From Cyprinodon diabolis (lineage: Eukaryota; Chordata; Actinopteri; Cyprinodontiformes; Cyprinodontidae), in the NCBI GenBank assembly GCA_030533445.1, contig CM060069.1:7125424-7189423 (forward strand): a stretch of 64,000 bases of DNA, given 5' to 3'. Each line of letters begins with the position of its first letter. Positions within the stretch are counted from its first letter, which is position 1. This document shows, in pieces, positions 41,816 to 53,130 of the stretch. The translations under genes and the position numbers were made by a program. The notes beneath the pieces were generated by a model. It searched no databases. It was given only the letters and a program-made list of their open reading frames with translations, and was not told the DNA's origin.

Positions 41816-42260
41816 AGATCATTTAAGTGAAGGTTTATATCTCCAGTCTCTGCTATCTGCTTGAATATTTTCAGGTGCTCCACAGCCGCTCTCCTGTCCT
41901 GCAATCATCGGCTGATATTTAAATCTCCCAATCTTCCCTGGGAGCTGCTGTCCCTCATCTGATGAAGGGAGTCGCAATGCCTGCTCATCCACTGGGACCA
42001 GTCCCACTGGCCCCATCAAAGCCCAGGGAGCCTTTGATGAGGTTGATAGGGATCAATGGGACAAGGGAAGAGCCTTAACTGACTGTGTTACAGACGGGGC
42101 GGGCAACTGCTGGAGACTGCCGGCATTGGAGATCAATGATTATTAGGCGCCATCAACGCCTTGATCTGCATAGAGGAATCCATTCAGCATCAAAGGGCCA
42201 TCTTCTGAGGTGTTTGGTGAATCCTACTATCTGTGTCAAAGGCCACATCTTGGGCCCTTT
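41816..42260. promoter_or_regulatory. Candidate conserved noncoding element
   Basis: About 440 bp of balanced, non-repetitive sequence with internal symmetry (GGGAGCTGCTGTCCCTC, 'CCTTTGATGAGG', 'GATCAATG' words) between AT-rich flanks. No splice-supported frame. Its character resembles developmental enhancer cores; this is inference only. Confidence 0.3.
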
Positions 42261-42319
42261 TCCCATTTGTGTTGTATATTCTAAATGGTTCATGCAAAGA
42301 ACACAACACTATGGATGTG

Positions 42320-42415
42320 GACTGTATGATCTGGTTGAACTGTAAAGTGCCTTGAGATGACATGTGTTGTGAATTTGGCGCTATATAAATAAACTGAATT
42401 GAATTGAATTGAATT
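42320..42415 (+). mobile_element. L2 LINE tail, 95-bp truncated copy
   Basis: From GACTGTATGATCTGGTTGAA to the (TTGAA)n end it appears identical to the last part of the copy at 57552-59654 (59562 onward), so it is a recent and severely 5'-truncated insertion. Confidence 0.88.
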
Positions 42416-42599
42416 ATGGATGTATTAGTTGGATTAAATACAACGTCTACCATTTCGACACCAACAGAAAGAAGTTAAATCTTCTGACATCAACTGGGAT
42501 ATAATTTGCTGCAGAGCGAACTCAGAACCATTGCTTCCCGTTTAAAGAAGATATTTAAGAAAATACATTTTTCATGCCTCTGAAATGAGATCCGATTGT

Positions 42600-42690
42600 A
42601 TTTCCTAGTTTGTTATGGAGTGAATTTTGCTCCATTATTTTTGCAAAAAAGTGTTTTCTAAATGGAAATTTGAAAACATCCAATCCACAA
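42600..42690. repeat. Short dispersed repeat (TTCCATTATTGTTGCAA type)
   Basis: 'GGAGTGAATTTTGCTCCATT' and 'TTTTTGCAAAAAAGTG' recur in variants at 7098, 9520, 28515, 59885 (inverted), 61785 and 62635 (inverted). Class unknown. Confidence 0.5.
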
Positions 42691-42999
42691 ATAAAATATT
42701 TAGAAAGATTTTAATTTAAAAAGGTTTTGAAAGAAACTTAGCTGTTTTCTTGATTTAATTTTTTCACGTTTTTTAACAAATTTTATATTTTCAAATTTTC
42801 CAGGTTTTGTATTATAAATTGCATTGTTTTTAAATGTCATTTCAAAGACAGCATTCTATTCACTTTAAGCCCAAAACAAATACCCGCTGTTGACCAATAA
42901 AAATATTGTATCAAACTTCAGTGCAAACCAATAGAAATTGCCTCTCACTTCAGAAGAAAGCCCGCCCCCAGAAAAAGAATGCAATTTGTAAAAACTTGA

Positions 43000-43250
43000 A
43001 ATAAAAAAAAGGTTTTGAGAGTAACTTTGCTGTTTTCTAATTTCTTTTTTTTATTTCAAATAATTCAATTTTTTTTTATTTTTTTTTTTTAGATTTTTTT
43101 AAGTTTCTGTTTTTCATATTAGGACAGAAACTTAAAAAAATCTAAAAAATAAAAATTAAAAAAATGGAATGATTTGAAATAAAAAAAAGAAATTAGAAAG
43201 GAGCAAAGTTACTCTCAAAACCTTTTTTTATTTTAAGTTTTTCATGGATT
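43000..43250. repeat. Large A/T-rich hairpin (inverted repeat)
   Basis: Left arm (43000-43112) and right arm (43121-43250) are inverted: 'GGTTTTGAGAGTAACTTTGC' pairs with 'GCAAAGTTACTCTCAAAACC', and 'AAACTTAAAAAAATC' with 'GATTTTTTTAAGTTT'. The arms are about 110-120 bp and the spacer about 8 bp (CATATTAG region). Confidence 0.88.
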
Positions 43251-43890
43251 GCTTTTTTTTTTTTCAAATTTCCATTTACAGAACCTGTTCTTTGCAAAAA
43301 TTATAAAACGAAAATATCCCCATTGTTGAAAAAAAAAAAAAAAAAATTGTCTATGAGGTTTTGGGGTTTTTTCATGTCAGGTTTTCCATTTGTAAAAAAG
43401 GTGTTAAACAATATCTCTTTAGCTGATTTCAAACTCCTGTGCATCAGCTGTATGGTAGAAAAACCCCTAGATTTATTTTAATGACTCGCTTCTTGCAGAA
43501 AGTGTGAAAATAATAAACAACAGCTGTATAAATTAATGAGTTTTAAAGGTTTATTTTCTATTATTTAAACATTTTGTGAGGTTAAAACCCTTTTTTAACC
43601 TTACATTGCTGTCTTTGACTTTAATTGTTAATTGTAAATCCACCAGATATCTTTAAATCCAGTTTGCATTTACCAATGAAAACACAGTAATGTGCAACTA
43701 ATGTTTAGTCTTCTTTCTTTTAAAGCTGTATATTTTAAAAGGTGGTATGCTCAGCCTTGATAGTAAATTATTTTAAGATGAAGTTTGATTTACTAGGTTT
43801 TACAAAACAGTTCAACCCCCTTTTATGACACTAAAGGGAAAGCATCGGGGTTAAAATGAATAAACTGAACCGGCTGTCTTCTCATTCTTT
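43251..43890. other. AT-rich, nothing recognised
   Basis: Includes a 21-bp A run (about 43329-43348). No frame or repeat end. Confidence 0.5.
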
Positions 43891-44400
43891 TCATCCTTAC
43901 AGAAGTGAGATTAGGTTGACTCAGTATCACACAAAGTCACATGAAGGACTCACAGGCTGCACTCTGTTGGGACACGCGTCTCCCTCCCAGGTGGTGCAGG
44001 ACTGACTGAGACTGGGGAAAGGGAGGGAGGTGGTTAGGGTGCGTTTGTGTCCATAACAGAGCAGCAAACAGGCCCATTAGAGATGAAAGGGTCTGAATGG
44101 AGCCAATCAAAGAGGGGCCCGGTGGGGGTCTATTACCCCACAGACAGTGGTGGCCTGGGACTGGGGCCGAAGCGGGACCCACGTCCCCCCCCGACGGTGT
44201 GGATAAGACTGTTAACACACAAACACGTCACACCCAATCTGTCTCTCTATCTGTTTCAATACAGAGAAGAACTGTGGCCATCAAACGGATCCCATGTCCC
44301 ATGTTTAAGGACAAGCAAAGACAGTTGTGACCACAGGGGCCGTTTTCTCCATCTGGAATTTTTTTGCCCTTTTAGTTTTGTGTAATGAATAAAAATAGCC
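43890..44400. promoter_or_regulatory. Candidate conserved noncoding element
   Basis: Non-repetitive, GC-balanced 0.5 kb with words such as CCCATTAGAGATGAAAGG and CCAATCAAAG. Short frames on both strands have no family resemblance. May be a regulatory element or an unrecognised exon. Confidence 0.28.
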
Positions 44401-44467
44401 GTCTTCTGCAAGATGCTCCATACTTACCAAACATCAGTTTGTATCCTTTCTCAGGAGGTATAGTTGT

Positions 44468-44882
44468 GGTCCTGGGCTATCTCAATAGTTAAGCTGCTAT
44501 AGGCTTAGATTTCTGGAGGACGTAGGGACCCCTATTTCATCATTCTGCTTCATTCTATCTCTATTCTCCCATTCTGTAGAATCTGTTAGTTCAATCTCTA
44601 ACGTTCTGCTCTCTCTGCTTTTTTTCATAGTAGCTTCATCTGGTCTGTTCCCGTTTGGCTGTGACTCCATCCTGGAGAGAAATATCAGCTGTGCTGCTGC
44701 CAACAACACCTTTGGTTATAGATGTTGGAGATCGGCCTGTTTTTGCAGTGTAGTCCTGTTTCTCTGACTGTGACTGGCTGGATGTCCTCTCTTTCATACT
44801 CTGATATGGGAGCTGGCTCTGATCTCGTCTGCCTGTGAATTGTGAATTGGCGCTATAGAAATAAACCGAATTGAATTAAATT
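44468..44882 (+). mobile_element. L2 LINE tail with internal deletion
   Basis: Normal tail from 'GGCTATCTCAATAGTTAAGC' to 'GATCTCGTCTGCCTG', then it jumps to the final 'TGAATTGGCGCTATAGAAAT' and the TTGAA-type end. About 330 bp of tail are missing. Confidence 0.85.
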
Positions 44883-45420
44883 GGTTATGAGAGTCTGAGC
44901 CTGGTTTATATGGAGGCCTCTGATTGGTCAATTCAACATCCGCTCTACTCTATGCATATTTCCTGTTTGGTACCTAATGGCAGAAACTCTGGCTGTAGTG
45001 CTGTCCACAATAATTGGCAGACCTTGGTCACTATCCCAGACACCATACAGGATGCTAGTTTGTAGCTTTGTGTGACCGTCTGTCGGTTTGCACCCAAAGC
45101 CAAAACACACAGTCTTTAGGAAACACTCACGGGTAAACTGTGCGTCGTCCGGCATTGGATGAGGGGTTGGAGATGGCGACCAAGCTAGTTCCTGATTGTC
45201 CCTCTTGCGTTGTGGAATAACATAGCGCAGACCACGCTTCAAAATTGGGCATAAATCAAAAATATCAGCGACAAGCTCACTGCGACACACTGCAGTCAGG
45301 AGTAAAACCCGCCCTTTAGTAGAAACAGTCAGGATGAGGTCAGTTAAGCTACTTTCATATAATCTTTTCATTCTAAACATGGTCTTTATGCCTCACAATG
45401 AGCTGAAAGGAAAGGTCATC
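44883..45420. mobile_element. DNA element with GTGTGTCGCAGT subterminal words (copy 1)
   Basis: Starts near 'TGAGCCTGGTTTATATGG', has 'GGCCTCTGATTGGTCAA' and 'TATTTCCTGTTTGGTACC', and ends 'CAAGCTCACTGCGACACACTGC'. The interior is longer than in the other two copies and has a 150-codon minus-strand frame (44928-45380) that I cannot assign. Copies 2 and 3 are at 45600-46550 and 52450-52890. Superfamily uncertain, perhaps ISL2EU/PIF-like. Confidence 0.55.
44928..45380 (-). pseudogene. Unassigned 150-codon frame in DNA element
   Basis: Reads '...DDAQFTRECFLKTVCFGFGCKPTDGHTKLQTSILYGVWDSDQGLPIIVDSTTARVSAIRY...'. It lies inside a repeated DNA element and may be a decayed piece of its transposase. 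I recognise no domain, and it could be chance. Confidence 0.3.
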
Positions 45421-45599
45421 CCTGTTTTGCCTGGAAGAACAGGGTTGTGAGTCTAGAGACATGCTTGGCCGGTCTAGCATCTTTCTACCCTCTGTTTCTT
45501 TATCAAGGCAGTGGTTGGAGGTATGAATGTTGGAATACTGGCCTGCAGCCTAGTTTCTGAAGGGAAGGGATCATGCTCTATTTCAGTATGTCACAGCAC

Positions 45600-46550
45600 G
45601 TGTTAAGGCTGGTTTAAGCTGAGAAACCAGGTCGTCTGCGTGTGTGTCGCAGTTAACGCAGATATGCCCCGCCCCACCAGCAGTGCTCTGGTGCACCTCT
45701 TCAAAATTGTAGGTGACCGAAGACAGGAGGCCTCTGATTGGTCAAATCTACATCTGCTCTGCCCACTATGCATATGTTGGTGAAGATTCTCAGTCATCCA
45801 GGTCATAGTCATTCCAAAAAAGAAACTTAAAAACAATCCACTGGACTTTGTTTCCAAGTTTGAAGACATTTTGCTTTCCATCCAGGAAGCTTTTTCAATT
45901 CAAAATGTCAGAAATAGGTTTGAGTTTGAGGTTTTATACAGTAGCCCAATAAAGCCTTGTTTTTGTTTTGAAAACATGCAAATTGAAACGGACGAAGAGG
46001 TCCACCCCTTTTGAATGGGGGTCGTTTTGATGGTTTTATGGACTACTGTATAAAACCTCGAACTCAATGCCATTCCTAAAATGTTTAAACTGAAAAAACT
46101 TCCTGGATGAGAAGCGAAATGTCTTCAAAATTGGAAACAAAGTCCAGTGGATTGTTTTTAACTTTCTTTTATTTAGATACTCTATGTATATTTCCTGTTT
46201 GGTACCTTACCAGCTTCTTTTGTTTGTATGATGGCTATTGTGGAAAACGACTGGTGAACTTGGACCAGCTAGAAGAGCGAGGTGTTCGAGGACGCTGGGA
46301 CCCTTTTTCTACCTGGATCCGTGCTCTTTTTCTCCCTCATGTCCATATGCTTTCGCACAAACTTGCCCCCACTTCCTCACCGCCTCGGCCGTATTTAGAC
46401 CCATAACTAGCTCCTGATTGTCCCTCTTGCTTTGTGGCGTGGAATAACATAGCGAAGACCAGGCTTCAATTTTGGGTTTAAATCAAAAATATCTGCGTCA
46501 TACCTGCAACAAGCTCACTGCGACACACTGCTGCAGGAGGATAACCAGGC
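45600..46550 (+). mobile_element. DNA element copy 2, split by a Penelope-like insertion
   Basis: 45600-45776 and 46172-46550 together match the reverse complement of the element at 52450-52890: 'GTGTGTCGCAGTTAACG', 'TGTAGGTGACCGAAGACAGG', 'GGAAAACGACTGGTGAACTT', 'CGCTGGGACCCTTTTTCTACC', 'CACTGCGACACACTGCTG'. Confidence 0.75.
45777..46172. mobile_element. Penelope-like inverted-repeat insertion
   Basis: Two arms (about 45830-45975 and 46030-46165) are inverted copies: 'GTCCAGTGGATTG', 'GAAGCGAAATGTCTTCAA', 'TACTGTATAAAACCTCGAA' occur on one arm and their complements on the other. The outer left end is 'TGGTGAAGATTCTCAGTCAT'. The flanks repeat CTATGCATAT (45763-45775 region) and CTATGTATAT (46182-46192 region), a likely target duplication of about 10 bp. 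Confidence 0.7.
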
Positions 46551-47170
46551 CTTAAAGCATAAATTTTTCCCTCAATGAATATTAAAAAGTATTAATGGAG
46601 AAATATACTATTGCTTTTGTCTTATAGAGTCTTGTAGAGTTAGAATCATATAAATTGGTTTAAAATAGTTGTGAAAGTTCACTAAAGTGATCTTCACTGT
46701 TTATGTTAGGATTAAATAACGAGGAGCTGTTCATTACACGGTTTTAATGCACAGCAGGGATTATAGAACACCAGGACATGCAGCTTTCCACCAGCTCACT
46801 TTACTCTGTCTGTTTCTGATACTCTCCACAGCAACAGACTCATCTGAGTATTTCTGCAGATGAAAGGACTCTGTAAGGCAGGTATACAGAGTAAAAAAAA
46901 TGAATGGTTAGAGTACCTTCACATTTGGGGCTCCTGTGTTGCAGACTATCTGATTAGACAGTTGACACTTTAGTCTCACAAAGTGTGGTCTGTTGGTTGT
47001 GTAGTCTTTGATCCAGGTGATTGTTAAGGCCTTCAGCTGAGTCTGACCATGGATATTGATTACTGGATTGGGCATTGCCTAATGTTTAATGGCTTTAGAT
47101 AGCAGCACGTGAACACAGGCACCAGGGTTAAGCAGTGATTCATATCATTAAAACCCTGCTGTTTGAATGT
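46551..47170. other. Intergenic, balanced stretch 46720-46900
   Basis: 46720-46900 is non-repetitive and could be conserved noncoding sequence ('GGTTTTAATGCACAGCAGGG', 'CTTTCCACCAGCTCAC'). The remainder has nothing recognised. Confidence 0.3.
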
Positions 47171-47174
47171 ACAT

Positions 47175-47880
47175 CAATCTGCATTGGCGGTTCTAGACGG
47201 GGGCCTACAGGGGCCAGTGCCCCTGTAGATCATGTCATGGCCCCTGTAATGGCCCCTGTACCAAAGACATAATACTAAAAGAAATTCTAATGATGATATA
47301 CGCTGGATCAGACATGGTTACCAATAGGTCCTTTGGATCTATTTCTTTTTTTTATTCTGTTTGACTAATTATTTAAAACAACAAGGTGATAGCTTCAGTG
47401 GTATTCACACAGATTCCCAGTTTTCATCTGCTAAATGTTTTTTTCAAAACAAATAAAAAAGATAGTCAGATTTTTACAGCTGAATTTATCAGTTTTTCCT
47501 GAGATCTAATTCTGATTATATAGAAAACTGTAATTTTAACTTAAATTTAATTAAAAATGTCAAATTCCTAAATAATGAATATATATTGACCTAATATTTC
47601 AAATAATAGCTTTATTTGATCTTTTAGATATTTATATAATTACAATGTTTGGAGTAGATTTTTTGCTATGCTGCGGTATATTTATTTTTATTTTAACAAT
47701 AAACAAAATGAACATTTTCAAGCCAAAAATAAATATTTTCAGTTGGAAGACATAATTTTAATTAAACCAAATCGAATGAAAATTTAACTTTATGCATCTC
47801 TCTTAAAGTATTTGAATCCCTTGCCTGTTTTTTTTTTACTTCCTGCTTTTCTGTGCCCTCATGAAAACATGCTGCCATTA
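47175..47880 (+). mobile_element. GGCGGTTCTAGA-type DNA element
   Basis: Starts CATTGGCGGTTCTAGACGGG and shares its 5' 300 bp and its 'CTTCCTGCTTTTCTGTGCCC' region with the element at 56982-59778. The interior is AT-rich and non-coding; the right end is eroded. Confidence 0.65.
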
Positions 47881-48510
47881 AAGATAAAAATACAACAGAC
47901 ATTTTAAACAGAGTGTATGTAGTACAAAAAAGCATCAAATCGAAAAAAGTTGTAATGTCCTGTAATATCTTTCCCTTAGAAATAAAAACAAATCTGCACA
48001 GTAAAGAGCAAATGGAAGACTACACAGTAATTGACTTGGAGTACTGCGCTTGTACTGCAGAGATGTACTGACCTTTAAATGAGTAAAAAATTGCACAGGC
48101 TACACAGTATTAAACACTGTATTGGTTTTATAACATGCATACATTCATCATTCATTCCTAGGACCTTTTGCAAATCATATTTTATAATATCTCAGTCAGA
48201 TTCAAATCAAACTTTCAAAGCAGTGTGTCATTCTAAAATTTTAAAAGAACCAGTTTGTTCGCTTCTGCAGCTGCTCAGATTTGCACCATGGTGGCCAAGG
48301 CCATACATCACTTTAATGGGACAGGTTTAACTCACCTCGATCATGTACCAAAGAGATCCAGAACACGTGCTATACCTCATATCTAGAGGTTGTCTTTTCA
48401 AAATAGATGTATGAGTTCATTGGCCTCCAACATCACAAAGATCCTAGAGAGGCTCTTGTTGGCCTGTCTGAGGAACCAAGCATGACATCACATGACCTTT
48501 GCATTACAAA
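47881..48510. other. Intergenic, nothing recognised
   Basis: The 83-codon frame at 48079-48330 has no family resemblance. No repeat ends. Confidence 0.45.
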
Positions 48511-48875
48511 CAATTCCATCCATCCATTTTCTTACACACTTAATCCCAAGCGGGGTCGCGAGTGGTGCTGGTACCTATCTCCAGCTGTCTATGGGCGAGA
48601 GGCGGGGTCCACCCTGGACAGGTCGCCAGTCCATCGCAGGGCAACACAGAGACACACTGGACAAACAACCATTCACATACACACTCACACATAAGGGGGA
48701 TTTAGAGAAGCCAATTAACCTAACAGTCATGTTTTTGGACAATGGGAGGAAGCGGGAGTACCCGGAGAGAACCCACGCATGCTCAGGGAGAACGTGCAAA
48801 CTCCATGCAGAAAGACTCTGGGCCGGGAATCCAACCCAGAACCCTCTTGCTGCAATGCAGCAGTGCTACCCACTG
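48511..48875 (+). repeat. Widespread teleost interspersed repeat
   Basis: Shows the well-known fish word order: 'ATCCATCCATTTTCTTACAC', 'GGCGAGAGGCGGGGTCCACC', 'GACAGGTCGCCAGTCCATCG', 'CAATTAACCTAACAGTCATG', 'GGAGTACCCGGAGAGAACCC', 'CATGCTCAGGGAGAACGTGC'. Its open frames are artefacts. The class has been reported variously, so I leave it open. Confidence 0.8.
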
Positions 48876-48915
48876 TTTTTATTTTACCGAATTATTAATT
48901 AGTACATTTCTATTT

Positions 48916-49498
48916 ATTTTAGCTGTGCTGTTCCCATCAAAACTTTTGAATATAGATGCTTGAGCTCGACCTATTTTTCAGTGTAGTCCTGTTTCTCTGA
49001 CGGGGCCGCCTGTGGAGCTGGTTGATAGTTACCTTCTGTATCTCTGCTTCTGTCTCCTTGAACCCCAGTCGGCCTCAGCAGATGGCGGCTCACACTGAGC
49101 CTGGTTCTGCTGGAGGTTTTTTTTCCTGTTTAAAGGGACTTTTTTCTCTCCACTGTTGCTGTATGCACACTGAAAAAATAATGCAACCGTTTTTAGCAAT
49201 TACTTTAGTTTACTTTAGATTACTTTAGTTTTGTTTAGTTACTTTAACACAATTGTTTCATGTTTGCAGGGTAGGACGTAAAACATTTGTGTTGAAGTAA
49301 CTGAATATGATTCAGTAAATTCCAAAAGCGGATGCAGTATTTTTCTCAATGCATGTTTGGAGTCAAAGAGTCGATGTAATCAACTGGTTTTCCTTTGATG
49401 GAAAACTTAAAATCGATCTGACTGGATGATCTGGTTTAACTGTGAAGTTCCTTGAGATGACGTGTTGTGAATTGGCGCTATAGAAATGAACTGAATTA
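48916..49498 (+). mobile_element. L2 LINE tail with a ~180-bp insert
   Basis: Directly follows the preceding repeat. Tail words run from 'AGCTGTGCTGTTCCCATCAA' to 'AAATGAACTGAATT'. Between about 49157 and 49355 an AT-rich sequence, absent from other copies, replaces the 'CTACAAGCATGCTTAGTGTG' block. Confidence 0.8.
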
Positions 49499-50204
49499 AA
49501 AATGTATCATTAAATGTTCAGTTTTTAGCTTTCTGAATTACTAGTGTGAATTTCTCATTTCTTTAATGTGAGGGTATGCAAACTTTCATGCACGACTGTA
49601 AGTTTTTGAGAAGAGCAGCCTGTATAGAAAATCAATACCTTCCAAGTGCTGCATATTGACCTGAAAAATCCTTTAACATTTCTCAACTTTAGCAACCACT
49701 TGGAAGAAAGATCCTGTAATGCTGCTTGATTCCCTACTTGAATGCCACTCGTCTCCTGTCCTCCCATCTGTCTCTGCCGTCCTCACATCAAAGAGCAGCC
49801 CATGTCACGGACCAGGACAGGGAGGAGGAGCAGGCTAAGGCTGATTCTCAGACATCCGCCCCGTCGTACATCATCATCATCATCTAGACAGACAGACTGA
49901 GAGGAAGGCAGCACTGGAGGTGACAGAGAGAAAACAAATCACCAGCAGTCCTTTCAACTCCAAACTGTACCAATCAAACGTCTGCTGTTTCCTCTGTCTA
50001 GTAATTTCTGGTTAACTGAGAGGATAAATGCTGACAAAACCCCACAGCCAAAGGATTACTTTAGTGAAACCTTTTTGAAGCCCCAGAATTAGAGGTTTAC
50101 CTTCATAAAAGCAATCACTACGTGAGGTAATGCTCCATTACAAAGTAAAATAAAAGGTTTAGAAATTACCAATGATCAAAAATGGATTGTCTCAATGAGG
50201 CATC
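49499..50204. other. Intergenic, balanced segment 49740-49960
   Basis: 49740-49960 (CCTCACATCAAAGAGCAGCC..., a CATCATCATCATC run, GACAGACAGAC) is non-repetitive and possibly conserved noncoding DNA. The rest is AT-rich. Confidence 0.3.
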
Positions 50205-50577
50205 ACCCTCTGACATGGGAGCTGGCTCGGAGCTCGTCTACCTGGCTGTGTGTTTCCTAAACGGGGCCGCCTTTTACAACTGCTTTTTGTATCTCTGCTT
50301 CTGTCTCCTTGAACCCCAGTCGGCCTCAGCAGATGGCCGCTCACACTGAGCCTGGTTCTGCTGGAGGTTTGTTCCTGTTAAAAGGGAGTTTTTCCTCTCC
50401 ACTGTCGCTACAAGCATGCTTAGTGTGAGGGATTGCCTTCGAGTCAATAAGTCGATTCAATCAACTGGTTTTCCTTAGATAGAAAACTTTGAATCAATTT
50501 GCCTTGCCAAAATGCCTTGAGATGACATGTGTTGTTAATTGCCGCTATAGAAATAAACTGAATTGAATTACATTATT
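50205..50577 (+). mobile_element. L2 LINE tail, 5'-truncated
   Basis: From 'TGACATGGGAGCTGGCTCGG' to the 'ATAAACTGAATTGAATTA' end, close to the copy at 59270-59650. Confidence 0.88.
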
Positions 50578-51187
50578 TGCCTGAAGTCAAAAAGCTGGAT
50601 GCTGATTTTATGATGCTTGGAGAACATGTGGCCACAATATAACAATAAATCACATATGCTAGACCCACACTGAAACATTGTCACGTGAATAAGCAATTTG
50701 TGGAATTTCAATCCTTGCATTAATGCAGAAATGGGTCAAAGACATTCAAAGGTAAACCAGCAAATAAAATTAAAAAAGACATAAAAAGGAAAATATCTAA
50801 AATTGGAACCCTTCTTTTCTTATATGTAAACCAGTAAATAGCCTTTTCAAGGCTAACTCCATCTAGCCAAAACAGCAATAAGTACAGTAAAAATTTTCAT
50901 TTTCAGCATATTGAAATTAATCACCATGTAGAAACGGCAAGAGGTAATGAAGATGAGGAGGACACAAAGGAGGAAGAGGGGAATGTTGACTGATGAAGCT
51001 GCTGTTTATGCTAACCCATATAGAGAGCTATGCTTTAAAGAGCTAGAGTTTCTAACTGAGGCTATTTGTTAGCATCTTCATATATATAAGAATAATGTGT
51101 TACAACAACTTTAAGATGCATCACTTTAAACAGTCATTAATTATCTTCTAATTTCATTTGGATTTCATGTTAGCTTCTGCTGCTAAT
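50578..51187. other. AT-rich intergenic, nothing recognised
   Basis: No frame or repeat end was identified. Confidence 0.5.
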
Positions 51188-51999
51188 TTAATTCAATTTC
51201 AATTCAGTTTATTCATTTAGGGCCAATTCACAACATTTCATCTGAAGGCACTTCAGAAAGACAATTTCATCATATATACAGATTGGTTAAAGATTTTCTA
51301 AGTAAAACCAGCTGATTGCATCGACTCATTGACTCCAAAACAATACCACACCAAAAATGCATGTATAGAGGAATGCAGTGGAGAAGAAAAACTCCCTTTT
51401 AACAGGAAGAAACCTCCAGCAGGACCAGGCTCCAGTTGCTCTTAGTAAGAGAAACAGGACTACACTGAAAAACAGGCCAAGCTACAACATCTGTAAAGAA
51501 AGGCATCGATGGCAGTAGCGCAGGTAATATTCCTCTTCAGAATGGAGTCACAGCCAAACAGGAACAGATCAGGCGAAGCTACTATGAGAAAAAGCAGAGA
51601 GAGCAGAAAGCTAGAGATTGAAGTATCAGATTCTGCAGAGTGGGAGAATAGAGATAGAATGAAGCAGAATGATGAAAAAGGGGACCCTATGTCCTCCAGC
51701 AGTCTAAGCCTCTAGTAGCATAACTATAGAGATAGCTCAGGATAACCTGAGCCACTCTAACTATAAGCTTTATAAAACAGAAAGGTTTTTATGAAGGCTG
51801 CCTCAATGTCTAAAGCTGTTAATTGGTCCATAGGAAAATATCTGTTTTTTATTCTACTTTTAGAAATTCTAGGAACCACTAGCAGACCTGCAGATTGAGA
51901 GCGAAGTTCTCTGTTATGTTAAATACTCTCCTTTTAATTGTTTTAACTTTTGTCCTGATTGGAGTCATTTTGATTTTAATTTGATTGTCGTGACTAACT

Positions 52000-53130
52000 C
52001 CGTTAGGGTTCTTTTCTAATTTATTAGATTTTGGTCATGGGCAAGACACTGTCTGGATGGAGTAATGAGTGGGTAACTAGAGAAGCTGCAGAGTGGTGTG
52101 TTAAACTATGACTTTGCTTCCTGGTCTGCACCCTGGGTTTTCTGGGTTTTAGAAGACTAATACATTCAGCCAGATTCCTAGGAAGAATGGCTGCCCCATC
52201 CAAGGTGTGATGGATGCCGTCTCTCCACATCAGACCAGTTTTCCCTAAAATGATTGTCAATTATTAACATAGCCCACGTTGTTTTCAGGACACCACCTAA
52301 ACAACCAGCGGTTGAATTATGACATGCGGCTAAACATGTCATCACGGATCAGATCAGGGAGGGGACCAGAGAAAATTATGGAGTCTGACATTGCTTTGGC
52401 TAACTTTTAGTTTAGTTACTTACTGTATTTAACCTAAAGAGCTAATTATACAGCAGTGTGTCGCAGTGAGCTTGTAACAGATATTTTTGATTTATGCCCA
52501 ATGTTGAAGCGTGGTCTGGCTATGTTATTCCACGCCCAAATGCAAGAGGTACAGTCAGAAAGGGAGGGACATGAGGGTGAAAAAGAGTGCTGATTCAGGT
52601 AGAAAAAGGGTCCCAGCGTCCTCACGCACCTCGCTCTTCCAGCTGGTCCAACTTCATGAGTCGTTTTCCACAATGGCGGTGTTACAAACAAAACAAGCCG
52701 TTAAGGTACCAAACAGGATATACGCATAGAGTAGAGTGGAGTAGAATTGATCAATCAGAGGCCTGCTGTCTGCAGTCACCTACAATTTTGGAGAGGTGCA
52801 GCAGAGTGTCTGTGGAACGGGTGGAGGCACATGTTAACTGCGACACACATCCAGACCACCTGATTTCTGACCATAAACCAGCCTTGAGCCATCAGTTTCA
52901 GATAGTATTTGATTTGGTCCCTTATTGCCCCCAGCAAACATTTGACTATGGTCCCTGGTGTTTCTAATGCCACGTTTCTGACAATGGAGCTGCCAATTAC
53001 CAGAGTGGGTTTGTTAATGAGCGGGGAAAATGTTTATACTACGCTTTCTGGATACTGTCACCCAGACTGCTTAGAAACTTCTGGAGGACCACTAGGTGGA
53101 CGTCTCCCTGGTCTTGATGGCTCCAGGCAC
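52000..53130 (-). pseudogene. L2 ORF1 esterase-like relic, interrupted
   Basis: The N-terminal block reads 'TLVIGSSIVRNVALETPGTIVKCLLGA' (about 53005-52925), the serine block of SGNH hydrolases. The C-terminal block reads 'GKTGLMWRDGIHHTLDGA' (about 52245-52190), the Asp-x-x-His block. ORF1 esterases of CR1/L2 LINEs are thought to act on lipids or help RNP assembly. The middle blocks are lost or replaced by the 52450-52890 element. Confidence 0.75.
52450..52890 (-). mobile_element. DNA element with GTGTGTCGCAGT words (copy 3)
   Basis: About 440 bp, the most compact copy: 'CAGCAGTGTGTCGCAGTGAG' at one end, 'CTGCGACACACATCCAGACC...CCATAAACCAGCC' at the other, so inverted subterminal words frame it. 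It lies inside the L2 ORF1 relic and is therefore younger than it. No transposase. Confidence 0.7.

Noticed and set aside
45777..46172. Hammerhead ribozyme in the Penelope-like end (CTGGATGAGAAGCGAAA)
   Set aside because: Penelope-like elements can carry hammerheads, but here the core has an extra base, stem II does not pair and the cleavage-site helix is not visible.
48492..48902. 136-codon open frame
   Set aside because: It lies wholly within a ubiquitous teleost interspersed repeat.
52511..52967. Plus-strand frames of 72 and 126 codons
   Set aside because: They are antisense to an L2 ORF1 relic and cross an inserted DNA element.
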